A stretch of DNA of 64,000 nucleotides from Bacillus safensis (GTDB taxonomy: Bacteria; Bacillota; Bacilli; Bacillales; Bacillaceae). The notes under the pieces were generated by a model. It searched no databases, was not told the origin of the DNA, and worked only from the letters and a program-made list of their open reading frames with translations. Where the stretch lies: the NCBI GenBank assembly GCA_030159235.1, contig BSBG01000002.1, positions 1-64,000 of the forward strand. The letters run 5' to 3'. The first letter of the stretch is position 1; every line of letters begins with the position of its first letter. Positions 17,704-26,063 of the stretch are shown here, piece by piece. Position numbers and translations under genes: made by a program.

Positions 17704-18309
17704 TTACTCATGATGGTTGATTCCGTGAATAAACAATGAGATCGCCTCTTTTTGTAACTCTTTCTTCTGTTGGATGGTGTCATTTTTATATAACATGTCT
17801 AATCCATAAAAAACGGAAAGTAATATTTTCACTTTTGACTCCACATGTTGGATGGACCAGCTGCCGTCTTTGTTTCCTTCAAGTAAAATATCTCTCATCA
17901 CATCATCAAAATCGACATCTATCTTGTTCAGCCGTTCCATGACTTCGTCTGATGTAAAGGCACTGGCACAAAACTCCTCACTTGCTCTCATTAATGGGTA
18001 ATTAATCCCTATTTGACTGAGCAGCTCTGCAAATCCGGCGAGTTTATCGATAGCTCGGTGCAGTGTTTTTTTCTCTTCATGCCACGTTTCCATCATCAAA
18101 CGATGATCCTCTTCCATAATATGAAGGAATAAAAACTCTTTTCCTTTAAAATGATGATAAAGATTGCCTTTACTAACCTGAGCAGCCTCTAAAATATCCC
18201 GCACGGATGTTTCTGAATATCCTTTTTTCACAAATAAATCACGAGAAGCGGTGACGATTTTTTTCTTCGTCTTCTCACTCTTTCCAGCCCCGCTTTGTGT
18301 ACTTGTCAT
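17704..18309 (-). CDS. TetR-family repressor of the adjacent MFS pump
   Basis: The 201-residue regulator has a TetR helix-turn-helix (TSVRDILEAAQVSKGNLYHHFKG, residues about 34-56) and a long C-terminal domain like multidrug-binding QacR-type proteins. It is first in an operon with the Bmr-like pump. A palindromic operator lies 48 bases upstream, next to the -10 box, which supports autorepression that is lifted by the pump's substrates. Confidence 0.85.
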   Translation of the reverse strand: MTSTQSGAGKSEKTKKKIVTASRDLFVKKGYSETSVRDILEAAQVSKGNLYHHFKGKEFLFLHIMEEDHRLMMETWHEEKKTLHRAIDKLAGFAELLSQIGINYPLMRASEEFCASAFTSDEVMERLNKIDVDFDDVMRDILLEGNKDGSWSIQHVESKVKILLSVFYGLDMLYKNDTIQQKKELQKEAISLFIHGINHHE

Positions 18310-18356
18310 GTGTCACAATCCCTTTCTATCCTACATTTCTTTATGCGGACAAAATA

Positions 18357-18413
18357 AAACCGACCAGTTGGTTTATTTTTTTATTATAAATGGATCTTCC
18401 TCATAATACAATG
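18357..18413 (-). promoter_or_regulatory. Promoter and TetR operator of the tetR-MFS operon
   Basis: The operator dyad AAACCGACCAGTTGGTTT occupies 18357-18374. Immediately upstream on the minus strand is TATAAT, and 17 bases further a -35-like TTGTAT. A repressor on the dyad would block transcription start. Confidence 0.6.
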
Positions 18414-18446
18414 AAAAAATCATCAATTACATAAGGAGTGATTCAT

Positions 18447-18494
18447 GTGAAAACAAACAAAGTGGTCATTTATTTAATTTTTCTTAATATTTAA
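18447..18494 (+). other. 15-codon ORF with ribosome site, possible cut-off membrane protein start
   Basis: AAGGAGTGATTCAT precedes GTG, then MKTNKVVIYLIFLNI and TAA. The sequence looks like the first residues of a membrane transporter. It may be a remnant of a deleted gene or a leader ORF for the MarR gene 50 bases downstream. Confidence 0.35.
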
Positions 18495-18542
18495 CTTCAC
18501 TTAATTATAAAGATTACCTATAATAGAAAAGAGGTGATGTCA

Positions 18543-18989
18543 TTGGATGAGGAAATCATTCATTACGGTAAAAAAATCATTGAATATTCGAATGCTCTGG
18601 GCTCCATCTATGTAGAAGAGTATCAACGATTTTTAAAACATGAGTATGCAGATTTATCAGCCAAACAAGAGCTGACACTCGAGTTGTTGCGCACTAAAAC
18701 AAGAACAATCAATGAATTAGCTGATTACTTTTCAATTTCTTCCAGCGCAGCTAGCCAGCTCGTATCAAAGCTTGAGCAGCTCGGGTATGTCAAAAGAGAA
18801 ATTAATCCACATAACCGAAGAGAAATCATTGTTAGTTTTGCTCAAAAGGGCCATGACTATCACAAGAATACGGAAGACATTCAATTGCACCTGATTCAAA
18901 AATACTATGCAAAGCTTCCAAAAGAAGATTTAAAAACATTGCTCTCTCTATACGAAAAAATCTATACGATTGCGAAAGAAACGCCTTAA
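18543..18989 (+). CDS. MarR-family regulator
   Basis: The 148-residue protein has a winged helix-turn-helix with INELADYFSISSSAASQLVSKLEQLGYV near 58-85 and the NRRE wing after it. The TTG at 18543 is favoured because GAGGTG lies six bases upstream; ATG 18537 would overlap that site. An alpha/beta hydrolase follows 56 bases later with its own ribosome site and may be its target. Confidence 0.75.
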   Translation: MDEEIIHYGKKIIEYSNALGSIYVEEYQRFLKHEYADLSAKQELTLELLRTKTRTINELADYFSISSSAASQLVSKLEQLGYVKREINPHNRREIIVSFAQKGHDYHKNTEDIQLHLIQKYYAKLPKEDLKTLLSLYEKIYTIAKETP

Positions 18990-19045
18990 TATGGTGTTTC
19001 TCTCATCAATATTTAAGTTAGATAAACTATTAAGGAGATGAAATT

Positions 19046-19939
19046 ATGAATCGCATTCATTTACAAGATGGTCGTTACATCGGTTTGAATCAATACGGTG
19101 ATCTTGAAGGGTTTCCAGTATTCTTTTTTCATGGAACACCTGGATCAAGAGTGATGTTTTTAGATGATGATCCAATCTCTCAAGAGCTCGGCGTTCGGCT
19201 CATCTGTTTGGATCGACCTGGATTTGGTTTATCTAGCCCTCTACCTGACCGTTCCATTTTAGACTGGGCAAAAGACGTACTGGAGGTGGCAGATGATCTG
19301 GGCATTCAACATTTTTCAGTGATGGGTGTATCTGGAGGCGGCGCATTCGCTGCTGGCTGTGCCTATCAATTGCCGAATCGAGTCCTTTCAGCCTCTCTGA
19401 TCTCAAGTACAACCCCTTTTCGGGACGGAAAACCTCCTAAAAGCATGCTGAAAGAAAACAAATTAGCCTTTTTCCTCAGTAAGAAGTTTCCTTGGCTATT
19501 AAAGGCTAGCTATCGTTCTCAGAAAAAAATGATTGAGAACAAACCCGAGAAATTTAAGAAACTGGCCAAAAATGGGAACAAGCATTTACATCCGTGGGAT
19601 CGGCAATTCCTTCAAACCGATGAGCAGTTAGAGATGATGATGACACATTTACACGAAGCTACTCGTCAATCGGTGGATGAATGTATTCATGAACCCACTT
19701 TACTCTCACAGCCATGGGCATTCGATATGAAAGATATTCAAATCCCTGTTGATGTCTGGCATGGGAAAGAAGATACAATGGCGCCATTCGTCGAAATAGA
19801 AAAAATAGCTCGGGCGATTCCGAATGTCAAAACGAATTATATAGATCAAGCGGGGCACTTTCTTACAGATGTAGACGAAATATGGCGAGATATTTTACTC
19901 TCTTTAAAGGAACGTGCTGAACATCAGGAACGAACATAA
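19046..19939 (+). CDS. Alpha/beta hydrolase
   Basis: This 297-residue protein has the alpha/beta hydrolase features HGTPGSR (oxyanion loop near 28), GVSGGGAFA with the nucleophilic serine near 95, the aspartate in WHGKEDTMAP near 235 and the histidine in AGHFL near 270. The reaction could be ester, lactone or epoxide hydrolysis. AAGGAGATG precedes the ATG. It follows a MarR gene and ends at a clear terminator. Confidence 0.75.
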   Translation: MNRIHLQDGRYIGLNQYGDLEGFPVFFFHGTPGSRVMFLDDDPISQELGVRLICLDRPGFGLSSPLPDRSILDWAKDVLEVADDLGIQHFSVMGVSGGGAFAAGCAYQLPNRVLSASLISSTTPFRDGKPPKSMLKENKLAFFLSKKFPWLLKASYRSQKKMIENKPEKFKKLAKNGNKHLHPWDRQFLQTDEQLEMMMTHLHEATRQSVDECIHEPTLLSQPWAFDMKDIQIPVDVWHGKEDTMAPFVEIEKIARAIPNVKTNYIDQAGHFLTDVDEIWRDILLSLKERAEHQERT

Positions 19940-19971
19940 AAAAGACCCAATATGACTCGGGTCTTTTTCTT
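19937..19971. terminator. Terminator between the hydrolase and ansZ
   Basis: AAAGACCC and GGGTCTTT form a stem around a 10-base loop and are followed by TTTCTT; the A-rich left side can serve the convergent ansZ transcript. Confidence 0.75.
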
Positions 19972-19973
19972 CA

Positions 19974-21122
19974 TTAATACTGGTCATAATACGTCTGCAC
20001 TTTAACTGGATCCTTTGTCTTCGTCAGTGCCAGCATGAGCAAAATGCGTGCTTTTTGTGGGTTTAATGAATCAGACGACACAAAGTGATGTTCATCATCC
20101 GTTTTTTCGTGGGTGACAATTCCATTACCTGTACGGCTTGATCTCACGAGAACCACGTCTTTTTTCACTGCATCTGTTGCCCCTTTGATGGCTTCTGTTG
20201 ACATCGTTCCATTTCCTGCTGCGGCTACAACAATGCCTTTCGCTCCCGCTTTTACTGCGGCATCATACATATATTTTTGATCATTTTGATAGCCATATAA
20301 AATATCGACTTGCGGCAATTCTTTTATTTTCGATACATCAAATTCACTTTCAGTCGTATGTTTTCTTGTCGGTTCATTATAAAAGAAAACCACTTCACCA
20401 GCAACTTCACCAATGTAGCCTTGCTCTAGTGACTTGAAGGAATCAGTTGTGGTCGTGTTTGTTTTCGTAATAAATCGAGCCGATGCAATTCGGTCATTTA
20501 GTGTAACCATGACCCCTTTGCCCTTTGCTTCTTTTGTGGATGCAATTTTCACAGCTTGGTACAAGTTAAGAGGACCATCTGCACTGATAGCAGAGGCTGG
20601 TCTCATTGAGCCAACGACCACTACAGGCTTATCACTTTTAACAACTAGATGTAAAAAATAAGCTGTTTCTTCAAGTGTATCTGTTCCATGTGTGATGACA
20701 ATGCCATCAACCTGATCATCGTTTAAGAGTTGATTCACTCGTTTGGCTAATTTTAAAAGAAGAGCGTTATCAACATTTTCACTACCGACATTTGTTACCT
20801 GCTCACCCGTGACATTTGCAATATTCTTCAGTTGTGGAACTGAAGCAATGATTTTATCAATGCCAAGTGAACCAGATTTATAGCCCGTCGTATCTGTATC
20901 GCTATCTGAACTGCCAGCAATCGTCCCGCCTGTCGCTAATACCTTAATATTCGATAAGGACTTATTTCCTGTTTCAACAGCCGTGTTTTTCTCTTTTGTT
21001 TCACTGGATACGTTTTCTTTTTCACTTTGAGTATTCTCTTGAGTGCCTGTATTCGCACAGGCTGCTGTCACCAGTAATAAAACAGAAAGAAGGACAGCAC
21101 CTAACCATTTGGTCATGTTCAT
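19974..21122 (-). CDS. ansZ: Extracellular lipoprotein L-asparaginase AnsZ (type II)
   Basis: The 382-residue product hydrolyses asparagine to aspartate and ammonia outside the membrane. A lipoprotein signal with lipobox VTAAC ends near residue 22, followed by a serine/threonine/glutamate-rich linker. The catalytic motifs are LATGGTIAGS near 65 and THGTDTLEETA near 145, with the typical GSMRPASAISADGP nearby. Length and layout fit B. subtilis AnsZ. The start at 21122 (MNMTKWLG) was preferred over an upstream ATG. I did not find a convincing TnrA box in the upstream 200 bases. Confidence 0.85.
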   Translation of the reverse strand: MNMTKWLGAVLLSVLLLVTAACANTGTQENTQSEKENVSSETKEKNTAVETGNKSLSNIKVLATGGTIAGSSDSDTDTTGYKSGSLGIDKIIASVPQLKNIANVTGEQVTNVGSENVDNALLLKLAKRVNQLLNDDQVDGIVITHGTDTLEETAYFLHLVVKSDKPVVVVGSMRPASAISADGPLNLYQAVKIASTKEAKGKGVMVTLNDRIASARFITKTNTTTTDSFKSLEQGYIGEVAGEVVFFYNEPTRKHTTESEFDVSKIKELPQVDILYGYQNDQKYMYDAAVKAGAKGIVVAAAGNGTMSTEAIKGATDAVKKDVVLVRSSRTGNGIVTHEKTDDEHHFVSSDSLNPQKARILLMLALTKTKDPVKVQTYYDQY

Positions 21123-21350
21123 TGGATCATCTCTTTTCCTCATTTGTTGGATTCATGGCTAAATCTCTTTCTATAGGATTTACTTTATACCATTCCTTCA
21201 TTCATCGACATGAGGCTAAAGATATAGAACCAATTAAAGGTAAAAAGGGCATAATCTCAAAATTTCTTTACATCTTAATACCTAAATTAATAGAAAAAAT
21301 TGAATATGGAAGGTTAATATAGTAAATTTCACAAAAAGGATGTTTGCATT

Positions 21351-21629
21351 TTGCATTGGCTTCAACGATTTTACAAAACCCTAATAACACTATTCAATTG
21401 CTCCATTTTACTCAGCTTGTTCGTATGCTTATTTCTACCGATTCAAGGTGAGACTGCGTTTCTGATGTTTTACATTCCTATCTTTTTTGTTTATTAATTC
21501 GTCTTTGCGGTTCCTTTACAGTTGTTGTTTTCATTGCAGCCAAAGGCTTTTTATCCTCTTTATTTAGCTGCTTATTTACTGATTGCAATGGTTGTCATGC
21601 TCTTTGTCAGTGATGGTATTGAGAGCTAG
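21351..21629 (+). pseudogene. Small membrane protein gene interrupted by a stop codon (UPF0715-like)
   Basis: One reading frame runs from TTG 21351 to TAG 21629 with a single internal TAA at 21495. It encodes a basic start (MHWLQRFYKTLITLF) and several hydrophobic helices before and after the stop. Continuity of the frame and of hydrophobicity on both sides shows a four-helix membrane protein of about 91 residues, similar in look to UPF0715 (YwlA/YoaG-type) proteins. The stop makes it a probable pseudogene. Confidence 0.55.
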
Positions 21630-21714
21630 GCATCTGTACCCATCATCATCATGAGCAGTCTGATCTACTAGACCTGTGATTCTTTGTTTTATCAAAGAAT
21701 GAATGAAAAAACAC

Positions 21715-22728
21715 CTAATGTGAAGGTGTCTTTAGCTTCTCTAATATCTGTTCACAGTGATCTAAATATGCTTGGCTAAGCAAGAAGTCTTTCGGTGCGG
21801 CGATCGCTGTTAATGTGATCAGGGTATTTGAATGATGAATGAGAGGATTCAGCATTGAATGCTCTACACCTTCAATTGTTTGAACATGTAACCATTTGGG
21901 TGCCAATTCTTTCTCGTAGATCCTTTTTGTTTCAGCGGAATCTACATTTCGGTCATTTTGCGCCAAAATCAAATAGGTCGTTGATTGGATGCGCTTGATA
22001 TCTAAAGTGGCATCGGCTTTCATGTTCTTTTGAATGAATTCAAATCGATCTTTCGTCATCTCTTGATCGTCCGTATTCTTTTGATATGTGTGAAATGCTG
22101 CGCCTTCTATTAATAATTTGTTTTGCTCATCTTCTTTTTTAAGTGTTTTTTGAATTTGTTCATTTGATGCATCCGCTTCTTTTAATGTTTGGAGCGTATA
22201 GTACCTTCCCTGGCTCATCCAATTGACAGCAGGTCCGACAAGGATGGAGGCTGTGATATCTGTTCGATCTGCCATTACTTTTGGAATCACCCAGCCAGCT
22301 TGACTTGCTCCCCATAAGATGATTTGTTTTGATTGAAAATCAGGCTCTTTTTTCGCCCACTTGATCACATTCTCTACTTCTGTTGCTCGATCATCCATAG
22401 ATTGGTGCAGCCAGTTTCCTTCCGATTCACCTACCCCCGGCTTATCCCAGGATATAGACGCATAGCCTTGCTTTGCAAAGCGTTCCATTAATGGTCTGTA
22501 TCCTCCGTCATATGTTGCATTTTGCGGACCATCTCCGTGTACAAAAAGTACAATTCCTTTGATTGGCTCCTTAATAGGCATTGTCACGATACCTGATAAT
22601 GTCCCATTTGCGGTCTCCATGACAACTTCTTTTTCATTCATATTATAGCTGTTTTCATAAAATACAAATGCTGCTGCGCTAAAAATGAGTGCCGCTACAG
22701 CGATGATTAGCCAAATCCTTTTTTTCAC
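21715..22728 (-). CDS. Membrane-anchored or secreted alpha/beta hydrolase
   Basis: The 337-residue product starts with a hydrophobic segment (residues 4-24) that is a signal anchor or uncleaved signal peptide. The hydrolase core follows: FVHGDGPQNA near 63, WGASQAGWVIPK with the serine near 145, the aspartate in LAQNDRNVD near 255 and the histidine in GVEHSML near 285. It overlaps the MerR gene by four bases (ATGA) and is therefore part of that regulator's operon. The substrate is unknown. Confidence 0.75.
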   Translation of the reverse strand: MKKRIWLIIAVAALIFSAAAFVFYENSYNMNEKEVVMETANGTLSGIVTMPIKEPIKGIVLFVHGDGPQNATYDGGYRPLMERFAKQGYASISWDKPGVGESEGNWLHQSMDDRATEVENVIKWAKKEPDFQSKQIILWGASQAGWVIPKVMADRTDITASILVGPAVNWMSQGRYYTLQTLKEADASNEQIQKTLKKEDEQNKLLIEGAAFHTYQKNTDDQEMTKDRFEFIQKNMKADATLDIKRIQSTTYLILAQNDRNVDSAETKRIYEKELAPKWLHVQTIEGVEHSMLNPLIHHSNTLITLTAIAAPKDFLLSQAYLDHCEQILEKLKTPSH

Positions 22729-23477
22729 CTTCTATTCCCCGCTCCTTGTTCAACTGTATACACCATCAAATCTTGGTATGTAACAGAGACTGGTACATTT
22801 TCATATAAGATCATATAAGAAGGCTGATCAAACGGGGCTTCGTGTAGAAATGTATCAATTTCTTCAATGACCTTCTCTTCATCTCCGGCTAAAAAGCTTT
22901 TGACCGCGTAAGAACCTGCATCCAATCTCACATCGTAATCATGTTCATTTGATACATAATAAGAAATTGTTGAGTTATCTTGCAGATTGATCACATAATA
23001 TCTCTCCTCAAAAAGAGACAGATCCAGCTCCTTTTGATGAACGATTTGTTTAAAGTCCAGCTCTGTCTCATCCTTTAGAAGATGATTCGGGATCTGTTTT
23101 AAATACCGAATTGGCCGGTCTTGGATGGTTGTTTTATGAAGCTGAAGGCTGTTTTGAATCGACTGCATATGCTCCAGACGCTGTTTCACTTCGCTCAATT
23201 CCTGTAATTGCTTCTCGACCTTATTCAACATCTCTTGATAGGAAAGAGTACTTCCCTTTTTTCCTAAAAAAGTCTCACTTATATCTTTTAAAGAAAAGCC
23301 CGCTTTCTTTAAGAAGATGATTTGATAAAGGGTGTATATCTCTTTTTCATCAAATAATCGGTATCCATTTTGAGCGATCTTCGCAGGACGTACAAGATCC
23401 TGTTCTATATAGTGACGAAGGGCATATTTTGTGATGTTTAATAGCTGACATACTTCCCCACTTGTTACATAAGTCAT
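22725..23477 (-). CDS. MerR-family regulator with large C-terminal effector domain
   Basis: The 250-residue protein has a MerR winged helix (residues 1-70: TSGEVCQLLNITKYALRHYIE), a coiled-coil region of about 95-125 and a C-terminal GyrI-like or unknown ligand domain. It is the first gene of an operon with the hydrolase. Its own promoter has the 19-bp spacer typical of MerR activation, with a palindrome inside the spacer, so it is probably autoregulated. Confidence 0.8.
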   Translation of the reverse strand: MTYVTSGEVCQLLNITKYALRHYIEQDLVRPAKIAQNGYRLFDEKEIYTLYQIIFLKKAGFSLKDISETFLGKKGSTLSYQEMLNKVEKQLQELSEVKQRLEHMQSIQNSLQLHKTTIQDRPIRYLKQIPNHLLKDETELDFKQIVHQKELDLSLFEERYYVINLQDNSTISYYVSNEHDYDVRLDAGSYAVKSFLAGDEEKVIEEIDTFLHEAPFDQPSYMILYENVPVSVTYQDLMVYTVEQGAGNRR

Positions 23478-23499
23478 AGAATTCCCTCCTTATGCTTGC

Positions 23500-23530
23500 A
23501 TTGTAAACTATGTGGTTACCACACAGTCAA
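23500..23530 (-). promoter_or_regulatory. MerR-type promoter with 19-bp spacer
   Basis: On the minus strand TTGACT (23530-23525) and TACAAT (23505-23500) are 19 bases apart, and the spacer contains the palindrome TGTGGTAACCACA (23511-23523). This is the classical arrangement that MerR proteins untwist to activate transcription. Confidence 0.75.
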
Positions 23531-23539
23531 TCATGCCAT

Positions 23540-23571
23540 AAAAAAACACCGAGGAAGTCCATCCTCAGTGA
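23540..23571 (-). terminator. Terminator of the SDR gene
   Basis: On the minus strand CACTGAGGA and TCCTCGGTG pair and are followed by six T or more. Confidence 0.75.
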
Positions 23572-23578
23572 TGTGGAA

Positions 23579-24343
23579 TCATGATTTCATACTTGTACCT
23601 GCGTGTGAAAAGATCGGATCTTTCAATTCAAATTCGAATGTCTTTCCGTCAACAATACCGACTGTTTTTTCACTGTCATAGAGCTCAAGCATACAAGCTG
23701 CCATTTCTTTTGATGTATGATACCTCTTGATATTGCCTTCATATTCAAATTCGTCTACATCTAATGAACGCTTTGCAAATTCTGATTCTGTTGCGGATGG
23801 CGCCAATACTTTTGCCTGTAATTTGGCTCCTTTTCCTTTCAATTCTAGGGCCAGTCCTTCTGTAAAGGCGCTCACGTAAAACTTCGTTGCTGAATAGGTG
23901 ACGGCATTGCCGACCACTGTATAGCCCGCTCTTGAAGAAATATTGATTAACTGCGCCCCATCTGTCTGCTCATAATCACGAACAAATAAAGTGGATAAAA
24001 TGGTCAATGCTTCGATATTCAGATGAAGCATATCCCCAATTTTACTTACATCCTGTTCCCCAATTGAGCCGAAGTGACCAAACCCTGCATTATTAATGAA
24101 CGTTTCCAGCTCATATTCTGACAATGACTCATAAAAGGAATACACTTGCTCGGTGTCAGTTAAATCGACAGACTGTATGTCTACTTTGATATCGGGATAT
24201 TGATCAAGAATTCTTTTCTTCAGTTCTTGGAGTTTATCGAGCCGGCGTGCAGCTAATATAAGATTTTTCCCTCGTGCCGCAAAGGCGAGAGCCGCCTCAT
24301 ATCCAATACCTGAACTTGCTCCTGTTATGACTGTATAGCCCAT
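23579..24343 (-). CDS. Short-chain dehydrogenase/reductase
   Basis: This 254-residue enzyme is a classical SDR: TGASSGIG nucleotide-binding motif at residues 7-14, NNAGFG near 88, the catalytic serine in NISSRAG near 135 and the YSATK pair near 150. The overall look is that of DltE/YqjQ-type reductases. The cofactor is probably NADP(H), given the basic AARRLDK segment after the first fold unit. Single-gene unit. Confidence 0.8.
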   Translation of the reverse strand: MGYTVITGASSGIGYEAALAFAARGKNLILAARRLDKLQELKKRILDQYPDIKVDIQSVDLTDTEQVYSFYESLSEYELETFINNAGFGHFGSIGEQDVSKIGDMLHLNIEALTILSTLFVRDYEQTDGAQLINISSRAGYTVVGNAVTYSATKFYVSAFTEGLALELKGKGAKLQAKVLAPSATESEFAKRSLDVDEFEYEGNIKRYHTSKEMAACMLELYDSEKTVGIVDGKTFEFELKDPIFSHAGTSMKS

Positions 24344-24442
24344 TTTATATCCCCCTATTCACATCTTTTCTAGCTGGTTAAATTATAGCGACAGCCATTT
24401 GCTCTAGTCAATTTTGAAGAGAGTCAAAGGTGGTACAACTCC

Positions 24443-24820
24443 TCACTCATTTCCTTTTGAATCATTTTGGAGGATATCATGCTGAGATTTTTTTGTTAAT
24501 TTTTGAAAAACCAGTTGATAGGAATGTTCGATTAACTCTTCTACAAATGAAGATGGCATGTCCGAATCAAGGTAAATGGAATTCCAATGAGTCTTATTCA
24601 TATAATAGCCAGGAATAATTCCTTCATGCATCTCTCTTAGTTCTTCAGCACGATGAGGATCACATTTTAACGTGATGACAGGCTTTCGATTCGCATCTCC
24701 CCCCATCATAGCAAACATCTTTCCACCAATATGAAAACGATCTGCCTGCCATTCGGGTTGATAATCATGGGTTGTTCCTTTTAAAGACAGACAAAATGCC
24801 TGTAGCTGCTCTTTTTTCAT
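24443..24820 (-). CDS. MmcQ/YjbR-family DNA-binding-like protein
   Basis: The 125-residue protein belongs to the MmcQ/YjbR family (CyaY-like fold): KGTTHDYQPEW near 15, the central ITLKCDPHRAEELRE and the YYMNKTHWNSIYLD segment are diagnostic. Members are small cytoplasmic proteins, sometimes described as DNA-binding; no biochemical role is clear. GAGCGAATG-type spacing precedes the ATG at 24820. Confidence 0.75.
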   Translation of the reverse strand: MKKEQLQAFCLSLKGTTHDYQPEWQADRFHIGGKMFAMMGGDANRKPVITLKCDPHRAEELREMHEGIIPGYYMNKTHWNSIYLDSDMPSSFVEELIEHSYQLVFQKLTKKSQHDILQNDSKGNE

Positions 24821-24920
24821 TTCATTCGCTCCTTTTTAAGAGATTGTCTATTCTATCTATTATATCGACATAGAGGAATAAACCTGATCCTTTTTACACC
24901 CGCTTCTCTTTCTCAAAACT

Positions 24921-24957
24921 ACAAAAAAGCACAGACTCGTTGTCTTCTGTGCTTTTA
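24921..24957 (-). terminator. Terminator of the HSL-type esterase gene
   Basis: AAAGCACAGA and TCTGTGCTTT form a perfect stem around a short loop on the minus strand, followed by a T run. Confidence 0.75.
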
Positions 24958-24973
24958 CATCAATCTTCTTTTC

Positions 24974-25867
24974 TTATTCAAACGCCTTCTTCAATTGATC
25001 ACTCATCAGATGCCAAGCCTCTTCAGCTATGGCTAAATCTCCGGCATGCGTGAAGGCGTGAGGGACTCCTTTAAACTGTCTGTAAGTGACCTCTACCCCT
25101 GCTTCTTTTAACTTGTCCGCATATTGTTCGGCTTCTTGAGCTAGCGAATCTCTCTCAGCTGTGATAACAAGCGCTGGTGGCATTTTTGCTAAGGTTGAGC
25201 GATCTGCAAAAATCGGAGAAACGAGTGGATTGTGCGGATCTTGGCCTTGCAGATAGAAGGCATTAAAGAGTCTCGCCATTTCAACTGGGATCGCTTCCTC
25301 AAACGCTGGCTTTTGTGCTGGATCAGTGGCTAAATCAAGCGGTGGATAATCAAGCACTTGATAGATAATCGGGAGTTTGTTCCCTTTTTGGATATTCAAT
25401 AGACAAGCAGCCGTTGCCAAGTTACCTCCTGCGCTATGTCCGCCAATGGCTATTCTATCAGGATCTATTTGAAGCTCATCAGGATGTTCCGACAGCCACT
25501 TTAGCACATCGTAGCATTCATGAAGAGCTGCTGGGAAAGGATTTTCGGGTGCTAGCTGATACTCCACATTGACGACGATACATTGCGCTCGGTCTGAAAT
25601 GACCGGACACCAGTGGTTATCCATTTCAGCACTGCCCAAGATAAATCCACCGCCATGTAAATTCACAAAAACAGGAAGCGGCTGCTTTGTTGTATTGACC
25701 GGCTTAAATACCCATACCTTTGTTTCGCCAGCACTTGTTGGAATGTCATATTCCATTTTATTCACTTCAGGAGGATGGACTGGTTTTAGTTCCGATTGAC
25801 TCGGTAATGAACCTTCAGATGGTTGACGTAATGATGCAGCGATTTTGATTTGTTCTTCTAAGTTCAT
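24974..25867 (-). CDS. Hormone-sensitive-lipase-family esterase
   Basis: This 297-residue alpha/beta hydrolase has the HGGGF oxyanion motif near residue 71, GGHSAGGNLA with the nucleophilic serine near 143, aspartate in ITAERDSLA near 235 and histidine in GVPHAFTH near 268. It belongs to the HSL/family IV esterases acting on short-chain esters. No signal peptide is present. Single-gene unit with its own terminator. Confidence 0.85.
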   Translation of the reverse strand: MNLEEQIKIAASLRQPSEGSLPSQSELKPVHPPEVNKMEYDIPTSAGETKVWVFKPVNTTKQPLPVFVNLHGGGFILGSAEMDNHWCPVISDRAQCIVVNVEYQLAPENPFPAALHECYDVLKWLSEHPDELQIDPDRIAIGGHSAGGNLATAACLLNIQKGNKLPIIYQVLDYPPLDLATDPAQKPAFEEAIPVEMARLFNAFYLQGQDPHNPLVSPIFADRSTLAKMPPALVITAERDSLAQEAEQYADKLKEAGVEVTYRQFKGVPHAFTHAGDLAIAEEAWHLMSDQLKKAFE

Positions 25868-26017
25868 GATCTCAGTCTCCTATCTTATTCATTTCTTATT
25901 ACTCATTCGTTCCTTTTTCCTCTTTTCCTCCTATTGAATCAGCGGAAATTGCTAAATTGGTTCATTTTTTATCTATCTCCCTATTTTTGCCCTCTTTGAA
26001 ACAAGGATTTGGGCAAA

Positions 26018-26057
26018 TAAAAAAAGCACTGCGACGCTAGGTCCTCAGTGCTTTTCA
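26018..26057 (-). terminator. Terminator of the LmrB-like operon
   Basis: AAAAGCACTG pairs with CAGTGCTTTT around an imperfect middle on the minus strand and is followed by seven T. Confidence 0.75.
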
Positions 26058-26063
26058 TCTATC

